50,455 nucleotides of DNA from UBA6120 sp964495145 (GTDB taxonomy: Bacteria > Bacillota_I > Bacilli_A > RFN20 > CAG-826), in the NCBI GenBank assembly GCA_964495145.1, contig CAZBUP010000003.1, forward strand, positions 1-50,455, given 5' to 3'. Within the stretch, counting starts at the first letter, position 1. The number at the start of each line of letters is the position of its first letter. The notes under the pieces were generated by a model. It saw nothing but the letters and a program-made list of their open reading frames with translations. It did not search any database and was not told the DNA's origin. Positions 24,280 to 33,004 of this stretch are shown one piece after another. Made by a program: the position numbers and the translations under genes.

Positions 24280-24875
24280 AAACCTATTCCGGAAAAGTGT
24301 TGGAAGACATCTTGAACGTGGCTTCCGAAGAATTGAACCTGCCCGTCGCCGAGTTGAGTTATGAGATCATCGAGGACAAGAAAAGCCTGTTCGGCAAAAA
24401 AGTAACCATCAACATCTATGAGTTGTCCGACGTCGTCGCATTCGCCGAACAATATCTTGTTAACGCCATCGCCACCTTCGGGATCACGGCGACCACCAAG
24501 ACGGTTTTGAAAGAAGACATCATCAACATCAGTCTCGATACCGACCACAATTCGATCTTGATCGGCAAAAACGGGCAAACGCTTCAAGCCATGAATGAAT
24601 TGACGCGTCTGGCCACCTCGAGCCGTTTCAAAAAGCGCTATCGGATTCTTCTCGACATCAACGACTACAAAGACGGCAAATACGACAAGATCGTCTCCAT
24701 CGCCAAGCGGACCGCCAAAGAAGTGCAGCGGACCCACATCGATGCGACCTTGGAACCGATGCCGGCCGACGAACGAAGGATGGTCCATAACGCCTTAAGC
24801 GCCTTCCACAACATCAAAACCGAGAGCGAAGGCGACGGCCGCCAACGCGCCATCGTCATACGCTATGTCGAATAA
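24276..24875 (+). CDS. jag: Jag/KhpB (EloR) RNA-binding protein
   Basis: A 199-residue protein with the Jag N-terminal domain (1-50, VLEDILNVASEELNLP and KKSLFGKK), a KH domain (about 80-150, ILIGKNGQTLQAMNEL) and an R3H domain at the end (ADERRMVHNALSAF). In Bacillota KhpB pairs with KhpA and affects cell elongation and division. The start overlaps the yidC stop as ATGA. It is followed by a strong terminator, ending the rpmH-rnpA-yidC-jag unit. Confidence 0.94.
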   Translation: MKTYSGKVLEDILNVASEELNLPVAELSYEIIEDKKSLFGKKVTINIYELSDVVAFAEQYLVNAIATFGITATTKTVLKEDIINISLDTDHNSILIGKNGQTLQAMNELTRLATSSRFKKRYRILLDINDYKDGKYDKIVSIAKRTAKEVQRTHIDATLEPMPADERRMVHNALSAFHNIKTESEGDGRQRAIVIRYVE

Positions 24876-24899
24876 GGACCCGCGGGTCCTTTTCTTTTC
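24874..24899 (+). terminator. Intrinsic terminator after jag
   Basis: AAGGACCCG and CGGGTCCTT (24874-24891) form a perfect palindrome followed by TTTCTTTTCT. The 5' arm begins in the jag stop codon. Confidence 0.85.
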
Positions 24900-24901
24900 T
24901 A

Positions 24902-24910
24902 TGTTAGAAT
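24902..24910 (+). promoter_or_regulatory. Extended -10 promoter of mnmE
   Basis: TGTTAGAAT ends 17 nt before the mnmE ATG, so the leader should be about 11 nt and has no Shine-Dalgarno sequence. The geometry is identical to that of yaaA. Confidence 0.6.
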
Positions 24911-24927
24911 ATTAAACGGTACCGATC

Positions 24928-26259
24928 ATGTTTGACACCATCGTCGCTTTGGCGACACCACCCATAAAAAGCGCTTTGGCCATCGTTCGCCTATCGGGCG
25001 ACGACAGCCTTTCGATTGCCAGCGCCATTTTCTCTCGCCCGCTTGGGGAAGCAGTCGCCCCGGGCCACTATTTCGGGCGTCTTGTCCATCAAGACCAGAT
25101 TCTAGACGAAGCCGTGGCCTTGACCTATCATAAACCGCACAGTTTCACCGGCGAAAACGCCGTGGAATTCATCATACACGGCTCGCCGCTCATCGCTCAA
25201 CAGGTAATCGAAGCCTGTTTGGCCCAGGGGGCGAGGTTAGCCACCCGCGGCGAATTTTCAAGCCGCGCCTATTTAAACGGCCGTCTGGATCTCGTCCAAG
25301 CCGAAGCCATCAACGACCTCATCAACGCCACCACCAACGAAAGCAAACGGCTGGCGCTATTGGGCTTAAGCGGCGCCGCCAGCGCCCTTGTCGAACCGCT
25401 AAGAATCGAACTGGCCGACCTCTTGAGCCTCATCGAGGTCAACATCGATTATCCCGAATACGAGGATCTCGAACCGGTCGACCGCGATAAAGTGATCAAC
25501 GACATCGCATCGATTCGAAACCACATTGCCCGATTGGTCCACGAAGGCCGCCAGGGCTTGATTATCAAGGAAGGATTGAACCTCGCCATCGTCGGCAAGC
25601 CCAACGTCGGCAAATCGTCCTTGCTGAACGCCCTCTTGAAAGAAGACAAGGCCATCGTGACCGAAATCGCCGGAACGACCCGCGACGTGGTCGAAGGCGA
25701 CATCAATCTCAACGGCTTGGTGCTCCACTTATCGGATACCGCCGGCATCCGCGAGGGCATCGACGCCATTGAAAAGATGGGCATCGCCAAATCGAAACGG
25801 GCAATTGAAAAGGCCGACTTGGTCATCGTCGTCTTGGACGCGGTCGGGCCCCTAGATGAGGAAGACCGCCAGATTCTCCAATTGACCGAAAATAGCAAAC
25901 GGATTATCGTTTACAATAAATCCGACTTAAAACCATCCCGCAATCAAGACGGGAAACTATATATCTCCGCGTTGAATAAAGACATCCATGGATTGGAATT
26001 GGCCATTATCGACCTATTCGGGCTCGAAGAAGAAAGTTATGTCCGGCCCAGTTTGTCAAATGCGCGCCACCTCGGTTTGCTCGAAAACATGGACCGGGCT
26101 TTGGAAGTGGCGTGGCGCGACGCCACTAACCATCAAGGCTTCGATCTCATCAGCGCCTCGCTTCAAGAAGCCTATGGCGACGTATTAAGGATTTTAGGTT
26201 TGGACGCCACTATTGATCTATCGCAAGAAATATTCTCGCGGTTCTGCGTGGGTAAATGA
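24928..26259 (+). CDS. mnmE: tRNA uridine-5-carboxymethylaminomethyl modification GTPase MnmE
   Basis: With MnmG it modifies U34 of certain tRNAs. 443 residues. The N-terminal folate-binding domain starts FDTIVALATPPIKSALAIVR. The G domain has G1 GKPNVGKSS (about 222-230), the EIAGTTRDVVEG switch, DTAG and NKSD. The C-terminal FCVGK is the universal MnmE ending whose Cys is functionally important. Its partner mnmG, which normally follows, is not in this window. The tatD ATG is 1 nt after its stop. Confidence 0.97.
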   Translation: MFDTIVALATPPIKSALAIVRLSGDDSLSIASAIFSRPLGEAVAPGHYFGRLVHQDQILDEAVALTYHKPHSFTGENAVEFIIHGSPLIAQQVIEACLAQGARLATRGEFSSRAYLNGRLDLVQAEAINDLINATTNESKRLALLGLSGAASALVEPLRIELADLLSLIEVNIDYPEYEDLEPVDRDKVINDIASIRNHIARLVHEGRQGLIIKEGLNLAIVGKPNVGKSSLLNALLKEDKAIVTEIAGTTRDVVEGDINLNGLVLHLSDTAGIREGIDAIEKMGIAKSKRAIEKADLVIVVLDAVGPLDEEDRQILQLTENSKRIIVYNKSDLKPSRNQDGKLYISALNKDIHGLELAIIDLFGLEEESYVRPSLSNARHLGLLENMDRALEVAWRDATNHQGFDLISASLQEAYGDVLRILGLDATIDLSQEIFSRFCVGK

Positions 26260-26260
26260 C

Positions 26261-27037
26261 ATGTTGATCGACACCCATTGCCATTTAAACGACCCGCAGC
26301 TATATCCCCAAGCCGACGAATTGGTGGTCCGGGCCTTGTCGGCCGGGGTCGGCCGCATGCAAGTGGTCGCCTATGACGAACCCTCCAGCCGCACCGCCAT
26401 CGAATTGGCCGACCGCTTCAAGGAAGTGTTCGCCATCGTCGGGATACACCCAACCGAAATTGACGATGGCCTAACCAAGACCCTTACGCTTATCGAAGCA
26501 TGGGCCCGACATCCAAAAGTGGTCGCCATTGGGGAAACCGGACTCGATTATTATTGGGAGAAAGATCCCCTGGCGCGCCACAAGCAAAAAGAAGCCTTCA
26601 TCGCCCAGATTGAACTGGCCGACCGCTTGTGCCTGCCAATCGTGGTCCATAGCCGCGAGGCCATCGAAGACACGCTGAATATCCTCAAAGCCCACACCCC
26701 TAAATACGGCGGGGTCATGCATTGCTACTCCGGATCCAAAGACATGGTCAAGGATTTCCTCGATTTGGGAATGTACATTTCATTAGGGGGACCGGTCACT
26801 TTTTTAAACGCCCGCGTTCCCAAAGAAGTAGCCCTCGTGGTTCCGGAAAACCGCTTGTTGATCGAAACCGACAGCCCGTATTTGGCCCCCCATCCGTTTC
26901 GGGGAAAGCGCAACGAACCGAGCTTATTGCCGCTCGTGGCCCAAGCCATCGCCGACATTAAAGGCGTGCCAGTCGCCACGATTGAACAAACGACCAGCGA
27001 CAACGCGTTAAGATTGTTCCACGTGAAACTAAAATGA
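26261..27037 (+). CDS. tatD: TatD-family metal-dependent DNase
   Basis: A 258-residue TIM-barrel hydrolase; family members have 3'-5' DNase activity. Metal ligands are visible in MLIDTHCHL (two His), GETGLDYYW (Glu), VVHSRE and MHCYSG (His), and IETDSPYLAPHPFRGKRNEP (Asp). I place the start at 26261, directly after mnmE, since the family begins at this Met. The last codons contain a parS-like sequence (27015-27030), and the gene overlaps rnmV by 4 nt. tatD-rnmV-rsmA is a conserved Bacillota trio. Confidence 0.95.
   Translation: MLIDTHCHLNDPQLYPQADELVVRALSAGVGRMQVVAYDEPSSRTAIELADRFKEVFAIVGIHPTEIDDGLTKTLTLIEAWARHPKVVAIGETGLDYYWEKDPLARHKQKEAFIAQIELADRLCLPIVVHSREAIEDTLNILKAHTPKYGGVMHCYSGSKDMVKDFLDLGMYISLGGPVTFLNARVPKEVALVVPENRLLIETDSPYLAPHPFRGKRNEPSLLPLVAQAIADIKGVPVATIEQTTSDNALRLFHVKLK
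27015..27030. promoter_or_regulatory. parS: parS-like site 1 (15 of 16)
   Basis: TGTTCCACGTGAAACT, one mismatch at the last base to the ParB/Spo0J site TGTTNCACGTGAAACA. It lies inside the 3' end of tatD, where it encodes the tail around LFHVKLK. Confidence 0.75.
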
Positions 27038-27588
27038 AAAAGACGATGTCCGCCATCATCGTGGTCGAAGGGACCACCGATGCCAATTGGTTGAATTCCT
27101 TCATAGACGCCGAAATCGTGATTACCAACGGAAGTGATGTTCCACGTGAAACAATTGAGTATCTGCAAGAGGCCGTCAAAACCAAGCCGGTCATTGTTAT
27201 GACCGATCCCGATGGACCTGGACAAAAGATCCGTCATAAACTTGATCAGGCCATCCCGGGATTGAAACACGCTTTCGTTCCTAAAGAAGAAGCGATATCC
27301 AAAGGCAAAGTCGGCATTGCCCAAGCCGCTCAAGATTCGATTTTGAAAGCGCTGGACATGCCAATCGATACCAACCTCGTCACCGCGGGAACCTTGACAA
27401 GCTTTGATTTGATGTCGCTTGGCCTTACCTCCGGACCGCAAGCCGGCGATCGACGCGATTATATCGCCCGGCGGTTCCATCTCGGCCACAACAATGGTAA
27501 GCAAACGCTGTTTCGACTCAACAACTTAAACATTACCTTTGAAACGTTGAAGAAAGCTTTGGATGAATATGAGCAAAACCCCGAGTAA
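27034..27588 (+). CDS. rnmV: Ribonuclease M5
   Basis: RNase M5 makes the final cuts in 5S rRNA maturation. At 184 residues it is of normal size. The Toprim domain is seen in IIVVEGTTDANWL (Glu), and VIVMTDPDGPGQKIR (DxD). The C-terminal half is the M5-specific domain that contacts the 5S precursor with uL18. The ATG overlaps the tatD stop. The codons for DVPRET contain a perfect parS sequence. It overlaps the start of rsmA. Confidence 0.93.
   Translation: MKKTMSAIIVVEGTTDANWLNSFIDAEIVITNGSDVPRETIEYLQEAVKTKPVIVMTDPDGPGQKIRHKLDQAIPGLKHAFVPKEEAISKGKVGIAQAAQDSILKALDMPIDTNLVTAGTLTSFDLMSLGLTSGPQAGDRRDYIARRFHLGHNNGKQTLFRLNNLNITFETLKKALDEYEQNPE
27138..27153. promoter_or_regulatory. parS: parS site 2 (perfect)
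   Basis: TGTTCCACGTGAAACA is identical to the B. subtilis-type ParB centromere consensus. It sits inside rnmV, 123 bp from the first site and about 5 kb from the DnaA-box cluster. Confidence 0.88.
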
Positions 27589-27811
27589 AGACCAAATCGT
27601 CAGTTATCTATACGAATANNNNNNNNNNNNNNNNNNNNNNNNNNNNNNNNNNNNNNNNNNNNNNNNNNNNNNNNNNNNNNNNNNNNNNNNNNNNNNNNNN
27701 NNNNNNNNNNNNNNNNNNATATTAAACGAAATCGGGATTTCAGGCATGCTTCGCCCGGAGCAAATCGCCTTGGCCGATTACGTCAAGCTGGCCAAACGGC
27801 TTGGTTTTTAA
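27563..27811 (+). CDS. rsmA: 16S rRNA (A1518/A1519-N6,N6)-dimethyltransferase RsmA, interrupted by an assembly gap
   Basis: Only the two ends are visible. The start MNMSKTPSKDQIVSYLYE resembles the RsmA N-terminus (TPxxTKEILxKYG). The end ILNEIGISGMLRPEQIALAD followed by YVKLAKRLGF matches the C-terminus (LEEAGIDxxRRxExLSLEEFAxLAxxL). Position after rnmV is the conserved one. Full RsmA has about 270-290 residues, so roughly 700 bp should be hidden behind 100 N; that the frame is open through the N run carries no information. ATG 27569 is an alternative start. The methyltransferase core and its motifs are not seen. Confidence 0.85.
   Translation: MNMSKTPSKDQIVSYLYEXXXXXXXXXXXXXXXXXXXXXXXXXXXXXXXXXXILNEIGISGMLRPEQIALADYVKLAKRLGF
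27619..27718. other. 100-N scaffold gap
   Basis: Exactly 100 N, the conventional placeholder for a gap of unknown size. It removes most of rsmA and possibly more; from the flanking rsmA ends the true length is likely nearer 700 bp. Confidence 0.98.
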
Positions 27812-27879
27812 AATAGCGGTTCTTTACAGCCAAATCACCGATGTCTAGAATATATCGAGAAAAGGAAGGCCCCGACCCG

Positions 27880-28746
27880 ATGATCGTCCAAGCCCACGCC
27901 AAAATCAATCTTGCCCTCAACGTTTTAAGCAAGCGTCTTGATGGCTATCACGAATTGGACATGGTCATGGTTCCTTTGGCATTACACGATACCCTCGAGG
28001 TCGTTCTGGCCCCCGATCAACCGGAGACGACGGTTGCCGTCGAGGGGGCTCAATTACCGGAAGGATCCAATAACTTAGCCTTAACCGCCGTCACCAAGAT
28101 GCGCGAAATCTATCGGTTTAAGGAAAACTTCCGGATCCTCATTAAAAAAAGGATTCCGATGGCCGCCGGACTCGGGGGCGGATCCAGCGATGGCGCCGCC
28201 GTCGTTCGTTCACTCATCGCCATCTTGAAGCTTCAACCACAAGACCAAGACGTCATCAAACTATGCCGCGCCCTTGGAAGCGACGTGCCGTTCTTCTATC
28301 GTCAGGAAGCGGCGCGGGTCCAAGGAACTGGCGAGATGTTGACGCCGCTATCAATCAAAAAGCCGTATCAGGTCATGATCGTCAAACCCCAAGCGGGACT
28401 ATCCACGAAAGCGGTCTTCGCCAAATACGACGAAGCCCCGAATAAACCAGGCGACATCGTTTCGGTGATGGAGGCTTTAAGGGATGATAACCTTTCATTA
28501 TTGGCCCAATCGCTCCACAATCAATTGCAACCGGCCGCCGAACAGTTGTGCCCCGAAATCAAAACGATCGTTGAATCGCTTAAAAAAGACGGATTCGACC
28601 TTGTCTTGATGTCGGGATCCGGCAGCGCCGTCTTCGTTTTATCGCGACAATTGGCCAAACTGAAGAAGGCTGCGGTAAAATATGGTAAAAGCGGATATGA
28701 AGTTTTGTTGACCCAAACGAAAACGAAAGAGGGCTATGACCTATGA
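27880..28746 (+). CDS. ispE: 4-diphosphocytidyl-2-C-methyl-D-erythritol kinase
   Basis: A GHMP kinase of the non-mevalonate (MEP) isoprenoid pathway. 288 residues with the start at 27880 (MIVQAHAKINLALNV), supported by AGGAAGG about 11 nt upstream; a frame from 27841 adds 13 unlikely residues. The GHMP ATP loop is PMAAGLGGGSSDGAA, and LMSGSGSAVFVL is the C-terminal glycine motif. It indicates that this organism makes isoprenoids, including the undecaprenyl carrier, by the MEP route. It overlaps glmU by 4 nt. Confidence 0.95.
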   Translation: MIVQAHAKINLALNVLSKRLDGYHELDMVMVPLALHDTLEVVLAPDQPETTVAVEGAQLPEGSNNLALTAVTKMREIYRFKENFRILIKKRIPMAAGLGGGSSDGAAVVRSLIAILKLQPQDQDVIKLCRALGSDVPFFYRQEAARVQGTGEMLTPLSIKKPYQVMIVKPQAGLSTKAVFAKYDEAPNKPGDIVSVMEALRDDNLSLLAQSLHNQLQPAAEQLCPEIKTIVESLKKDGFDLVLMSGSGSAVFVLSRQLAKLKKAAVKYGKSGYEVLLTQTKTKEGYDL

Positions 28747-30137
28747 ACCTATACTCGATTATATTGGCGGCCGGCAAAGGCACGCGCATGAAGTCGCTGA
28801 ACGACAACGTCAGCAAAGTGGCTTTTCCCTTATTGGGGCAACCGCTGATCACCTATGTCATGAAAGCTTTGGAACCGCTCCGCTTTCAACGCAACGTCGT
28901 CATCGTCGGTTTCGGCGGGGAAACGACCAAAAGCCTCGTCGAACCCAAAGCCGAAATCGTTTGGCAAAAAGAACTCAAAGGCACCGGGCACGCCATCATG
29001 CAGGCGGCTCCCTTACTTGAAAAAGAAGAAGGCGTCACCTTGATCGTGTGCGGGGATACCCCGTTACTGGAAACCGAGACGCTCAAAGAATTGCTCAATC
29101 AACACCGTGACCAGCAAGCCGATTTAACGATTCTGACCGCGGTGGTCGATAATCCTTTCAATTACGGTCGTATCCTCCGGGATAACCGCGGCCATGTCGA
29201 AGCCATCGTCGAACAAGCCGACGCCAACCCGGAGCAAAACCTCATCAAGGAAATCAACGCCGGCGTATACGTCTTCGATAACCAGAAACTGTTCGCCGAA
29301 CTGGCCAACCTGCAACCGACCAACAAGCAAGGCGAATATTATCTCACCGATCTGATTGCCCTTTTCAACCGAAAAGGTTATCGCGTCGCCGCCTCGATCG
29401 TCAAAGATTTCAAAGAGACCCTTGGCATCAACGACCGGGCGCAGCTGGCCGAAGCCGCCGCCATCATGCGCCGCCGCATCAATCTCCGGCTGATGAAAGC
29501 CGGGGTCACCATCGAAGATCCCGATCGGACCTACATCGGCCCCGACGTCACCATCGGCCCCGACACCGTGATCCGACCGAATTCCTACATTATGGGGGAG
29601 ACCCACATCGGGCAACATAACGTCATCGGCCCGGAAACCACCCTTGAGAACATGACCGTCGGCCATGGTAACTTGATCATTAAATCGCTATTAGTCGATT
29701 CTAAAGTCGGCAACGACAACCAGATTGGGCCTTTCACGCACATGCGCGGCCATACCGAAATCATGAATCACGCCCGCGTCGGCAATTTCGTCGAAGTGAA
29801 GACCTCAATCCTCCACGACGGAGTCAAGGCTGCCCATTTATCGTATCTTGGCAATGCCGACATCGACGAAGGGGCCAACATCGGCTGCGGGACGATCACC
29901 GCCAATTACGACGGCAAGAACAAATGGGAAACCAAAATCGGCAAACGCGTCTTCGTCGGATCGGGAACCACCATCATCGCCCCGCTCGAAATCGGGGACG
30001 ACGCTTTCATCGCCGCCGGGTCGACCATCAACCACGACGTGATGGAAAACGACTTAGCCATCGCCCGGGCGCGCCAAGAGAATAAACCCGGATACGCCAA
30101 GACCTTGCGCCAGCAAATCAACGACAAAAAGAAATAA
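28743..30137 (+). CDS. glmU: Bifunctional GlcNAc-1-P uridyltransferase / GlcN-1-P acetyltransferase
   Basis: Makes UDP-GlcNAc for peptidoglycan and glycans. 464 residues. The N-terminal pyrophosphorylase has LAAGKGTRMKS (about 8-18), and CGDTPLL and GTGHAIMQA follow. From about 255 onward a left-handed beta-helix with hexapeptide repeats carries the acetyltransferase site (NFVEVKTS, HLSYLGNADI, GCGTITANYDGKNK). The presence of a full GlmU argues that the cell has a wall or at least GlcNAc-containing surface polymers, unlike mycoplasmas. It ends in a terminator shared with ppdK. Confidence 0.96.
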   Translation: MNLYSIILAAGKGTRMKSLNDNVSKVAFPLLGQPLITYVMKALEPLRFQRNVVIVGFGGETTKSLVEPKAEIVWQKELKGTGHAIMQAAPLLEKEEGVTLIVCGDTPLLETETLKELLNQHRDQQADLTILTAVVDNPFNYGRILRDNRGHVEAIVEQADANPEQNLIKEINAGVYVFDNQKLFAELANLQPTNKQGEYYLTDLIALFNRKGYRVAASIVKDFKETLGINDRAQLAEAAAIMRRRINLRLMKAGVTIEDPDRTYIGPDVTIGPDTVIRPNSYIMGETHIGQHNVIGPETTLENMTVGHGNLIIKSLLVDSKVGNDNQIGPFTHMRGHTEIMNHARVGNFVEVKTSILHDGVKAAHLSYLGNADIDEGANIGCGTITANYDGKNKWETKIGKRVFVGSGTTIIAPLEIGDDAFIAAGSTINHDVMENDLAIARARQENKPGYAKTLRQQINDKKK

Positions 30138-30157
30138 AGACATTGTCTTCAGTAAAC

Positions 30158-30188
30158 AAAAAACAGTGCGTTTCCGCACTGTTTTCGT
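30158..30188. terminator. Bidirectional terminator between glmU and ppdK
   Basis: AAAACAGTGCG (30160-30170) and CGCACTGTTTT (30175-30185) form an 11-bp stem with a 4-nt loop. The T tail is longer on the minus strand, but a four-T run is present on the plus strand. Confidence 0.88.
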
Positions 30189-30203
30189 TAATCAATCAAA
30201 CGG

Positions 30204-32840
30204 TTACTTGGCTTTTTTGGCTTTGAGGGCCGCTTGGGCCGCCGCCAGACGGGCAACCGGGACCCGGAACGGCGAGCAGGAAACGTAATCGAGGCCGACG
30301 TTGTGGAAGAATTCGATGCTGACCGGATCGCCGCCGTGTTCGCCGCAAACGCCGAGATGGAGATGCGGGTTGACGCGACGGCCTTCGCTGACGGCCATCT
30401 TGATCAATTTGCCGACGCCGATTTGGTCGACGGTTTGGAACGGATCTTGTTCGAAGATCTTCTTTCCGTAATAGTCGGGCAGGAACTTGCCGGCGTCGTC
30501 GCGGCTGAACCCGAAGGTCATTTGGGTCAAGTCGTTGGTGCCGAAACTGAAGAATTGGGCTTCTTTGCCGATTTCGTCGGCCAATAAGGCGGCGCGCGGG
30601 ATTTCGATCATGGTGCCGACTTCATAATGCATGTCTTGGCCCGACTTCTTGATTTCCTCGTCGGCCGTTTCCACGATGATGGCCCGGACGAACTTGTATT
30701 CTTTGACGTCGAGGGTGAGCGGGATCATGATCTCGGGCACGATCTTAATGCCAAGTTCTTTTTGGGCTTGGAGGGCGGCTCGGATGATGGCTTTGGTTTG
30801 CATGCGGCCGATTTCCGGATAGGAAACGTCCAACCGGCAGCCGCGGTGACCCATCATCGGGTTGAATTCGTGCAGGAAGGCGATCCGGTCCTTGACTTGT
30901 TCGACGCTTAAGTTCAGGTCGTTGGCCAATTCGACGATCTTGTCTTCTTCCTGGGGCAGGAATTCGTGTAAGGGCGGATCCAAGAGGCGGATGGTGACGT
31001 TCAAATCTTTCATCGCCATGAAGAGTTCATAGAAGTCGCTTTGTTGATAGGGCAGCAGCTTCTCAAGGGCTTTTTCGCGAGCCGGGGTGTCCGCGGCCAA
31101 AATCATCTCGCGCATATGGAAGATGCGGTCCTTGTCGAAGAACATGTGTTCGGTCCGGCACAAGCCGATGCCTTGGGCGCCGAAGGCCAAAGCCTGACGG
31201 GCGTCTTTCGGGGTGTCGGCGTTGGTCCGGACTTTGAGGGTCCGAGCCGCGTCGGCCCATTTCATGATGCGGCCGAAATAGCCGGTCAATTCCGGGGCGA
31301 CTTTATTGACCGCGCCGTCATAGACGAGGCCGGTCGATCCATCTAAGGAGATGGTGTCTTTGTCGGTGTAGATCTTGCCGTTGAACTTCACGGTGCGGGC
31401 TTCTTCGTCAATCGCCGCCGCCGAACAGCCGGCGACGCAGCATTTGCCCATGCCGCGGGCGACGACGGCCGCGTGGGAGGTCATGCCGCCGCGCATCGTC
31501 AAGATGCCTTCGGAAGCGACCATGCCTTCGATGTCTTCGGGGGAAGTTTCCGCCCGGACGAGCACGACTTTTTCACCTTTTTGATGACGTTCGTGCGCTT
31601 CTTCGGCCGTGAACGCGATCTTGCCGGTGGCCGCGCCGGGAGAGGCCGGGAGACCTTCGCCGATCGGGGTCAGTTTCTTCAGTATTTTGGGATCAAAGCT
31701 CGGGTGGAGCAATGAATCGAGTGATTTGGGATCGATTCTTAAAACGGCTTCTTCTTCACTGATCAAACCTTCGTCGACCAAGTCACAGGCGATTTTTAAG
31801 GCCGCGGCCGCGGTCCGTTTGCCGTTGCGCGTTTGCAAGAAGTACAACTTGCCTTCTTCAACCGTGAATTCCATGTCCTGCATGTCGCGGTAATGGTTTT
31901 CCATCGTGTTGATGATCGAGATAAACTGCTTATAGACGTCGGGCAGCGTTTCCTTCAAGTATTCGATGCTGAGCGGCGTCCGAATGCCGGCGACGACGTC
32001 TTCGCCCTGGGCGTTGGGAAGATATTCGGCGAAGATGAACTTTTCACCGGTGGACGGCGAACGCGAGAAGGCGACGCCGGTGCCGCTGGTTTCGCCTTTG
32101 TTGCCAAAAGCCATCGATTGGACGTTGACGGCGGTACCCCAGGAATAGGGGATGCCGTTCATCTTCCGATAGACGTTGGCGCGGGGATTGTCCCAGCTGC
32201 GGAAGACGGCGGTGATCGCTTCGATTAATTGGACGTAGGGATCGTTCGGGAATTCCTCGCCGAAGACCCTTTTGTAATAATCCTTGTATTTGACGACCAA
32301 TTTCTTTAGGTCGGACGCATCGAGTTCGGTATCCAGCTTGACGCCTTTGTGCTCCTTCATTTGTTCCAGCATCTTGTCCATTTCGGTCCGGCCGTGGTTC
32401 TTGGCGATGTTGGTGTACATGAGGATGAAACGGCGATAGGAGTCATAGGCGAACCGTTCGTTGGCGGTTTCTTTTGCCAAGACTTCGACCGTCTTGTCGT
32501 TCAAACCGAGGTTCAAGATGGTGTCCATCATGCCCGGCATCGAGACGCGGGCGCCCGAACGGACGCTGACGAGCAAGGGGTTCTTGTTGCCCCCGAACGT
32601 CTTGCCGGTTTCCTTTTCGATTCCGGCTACGGCGGCGTAGATGTCCTTGACCAAGAATTCGGGCAGGATTTTGCCGGAGTCGTAATATAAGTTGCAGGCT
32701 TCGGTCGTAATCGTGAAACCTTGGGGGATCGGAATCCCGATCGAAGTCATTTCGGCTAGGCCGGCGCCTTTGCCACCAAGAAGATCTTTGCCAAGACCTT
32801 TGGTGTCTTTGAAGGCATAGACATATTTCTTTTCTTGCAT
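30204..32840 (-). CDS. ppdK: Pyruvate, phosphate dikinase
   Basis: Interconverts pyruvate, ATP and phosphate with phosphoenolpyruvate, AMP and PPi; in fermenting bacteria it often works with PPi to gain ATP. 878 residues from the start MQEKKYVYAFKD, chosen because GGAGG lies 7-8 nt upstream; 15 additional residues in the longer frame are rejected. The ATP-grasp domain comes first (LGGKGAGLAEM), the phosphohistidine domain has GGMTSHAAVV with H456, and the PEP-binding TIM barrel holds the C-terminal VCGEHGGDP with the catalytic Cys. It is transcribed toward the origin, against the replication fork. Confidence 0.97.
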   Translation of the reverse strand: MQEKKYVYAFKDTKGLGKDLLGGKGAGLAEMTSIGIPIPQGFTITTEACNLYYDSGKILPEFLVKDIYAAVAGIEKETGKTFGGNKNPLLVSVRSGARVSMPGMMDTILNLGLNDKTVEVLAKETANERFAYDSYRRFILMYTNIAKNHGRTEMDKMLEQMKEHKGVKLDTELDASDLKKLVVKYKDYYKRVFGEEFPNDPYVQLIEAITAVFRSWDNPRANVYRKMNGIPYSWGTAVNVQSMAFGNKGETSGTGVAFSRSPSTGEKFIFAEYLPNAQGEDVVAGIRTPLSIEYLKETLPDVYKQFISIINTMENHYRDMQDMEFTVEEGKLYFLQTRNGKRTAAAALKIACDLVDEGLISEEEAVLRIDPKSLDSLLHPSFDPKILKKLTPIGEGLPASPGAATGKIAFTAEEAHERHQKGEKVVLVRAETSPEDIEGMVASEGILTMRGGMTSHAAVVARGMGKCCVAGCSAAAIDEEARTVKFNGKIYTDKDTISLDGSTGLVYDGAVNKVAPELTGYFGRIMKWADAARTLKVRTNADTPKDARQALAFGAQGIGLCRTEHMFFDKDRIFHMREMILAADTPAREKALEKLLPYQQSDFYELFMAMKDLNVTIRLLDPPLHEFLPQEEDKIVELANDLNLSVEQVKDRIAFLHEFNPMMGHRGCRLDVSYPEIGRMQTKAIIRAALQAQKELGIKIVPEIMIPLTLDVKEYKFVRAIIVETADEEIKKSGQDMHYEVGTMIEIPRAALLADEIGKEAQFFSFGTNDLTQMTFGFSRDDAGKFLPDYYGKKIFEQDPFQTVDQIGVGKLIKMAVSEGRRVNPHLHLGVCGEHGGDPVSIEFFHNVGLDYVSCSPFRVPVARLAAAQAALKAKKAK

Positions 32841-32896
32841 GTGATTTCCTCCATAACAGCATGGTTCCTTTAGCGCGGAACCCACTCACGCCGATA

Positions 32897-32905
32897 ATAA
32901 TATCA
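32897..32905 (-). promoter_or_regulatory. Candidate extended -10 promoter of ppdK
   Basis: TGATATTAT on the minus strand. The leader of about 50 nt would include a hairpin formed by GGTTCC and GGAACC (32863-32882) ahead of the ribosome site. No good -35 is seen. Confidence 0.45.
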
Positions 32906-33004
32906 TAGATATTAGTATAAACCATACATAAACGACTGAAAACGGTCCCAAACATCATCCTCATTCATAAAGGGTCGCGATTGTGGTAATGTTTATTCAT
33001 CATC

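Noticed and set aside
27619..27718. Treating the open frame across the N run as proof of an 82-residue protein
   Set aside because: Unknown bases cannot contain a stop in translation, and frame agreement over a 100-N placeholder occurs one time in three by chance.
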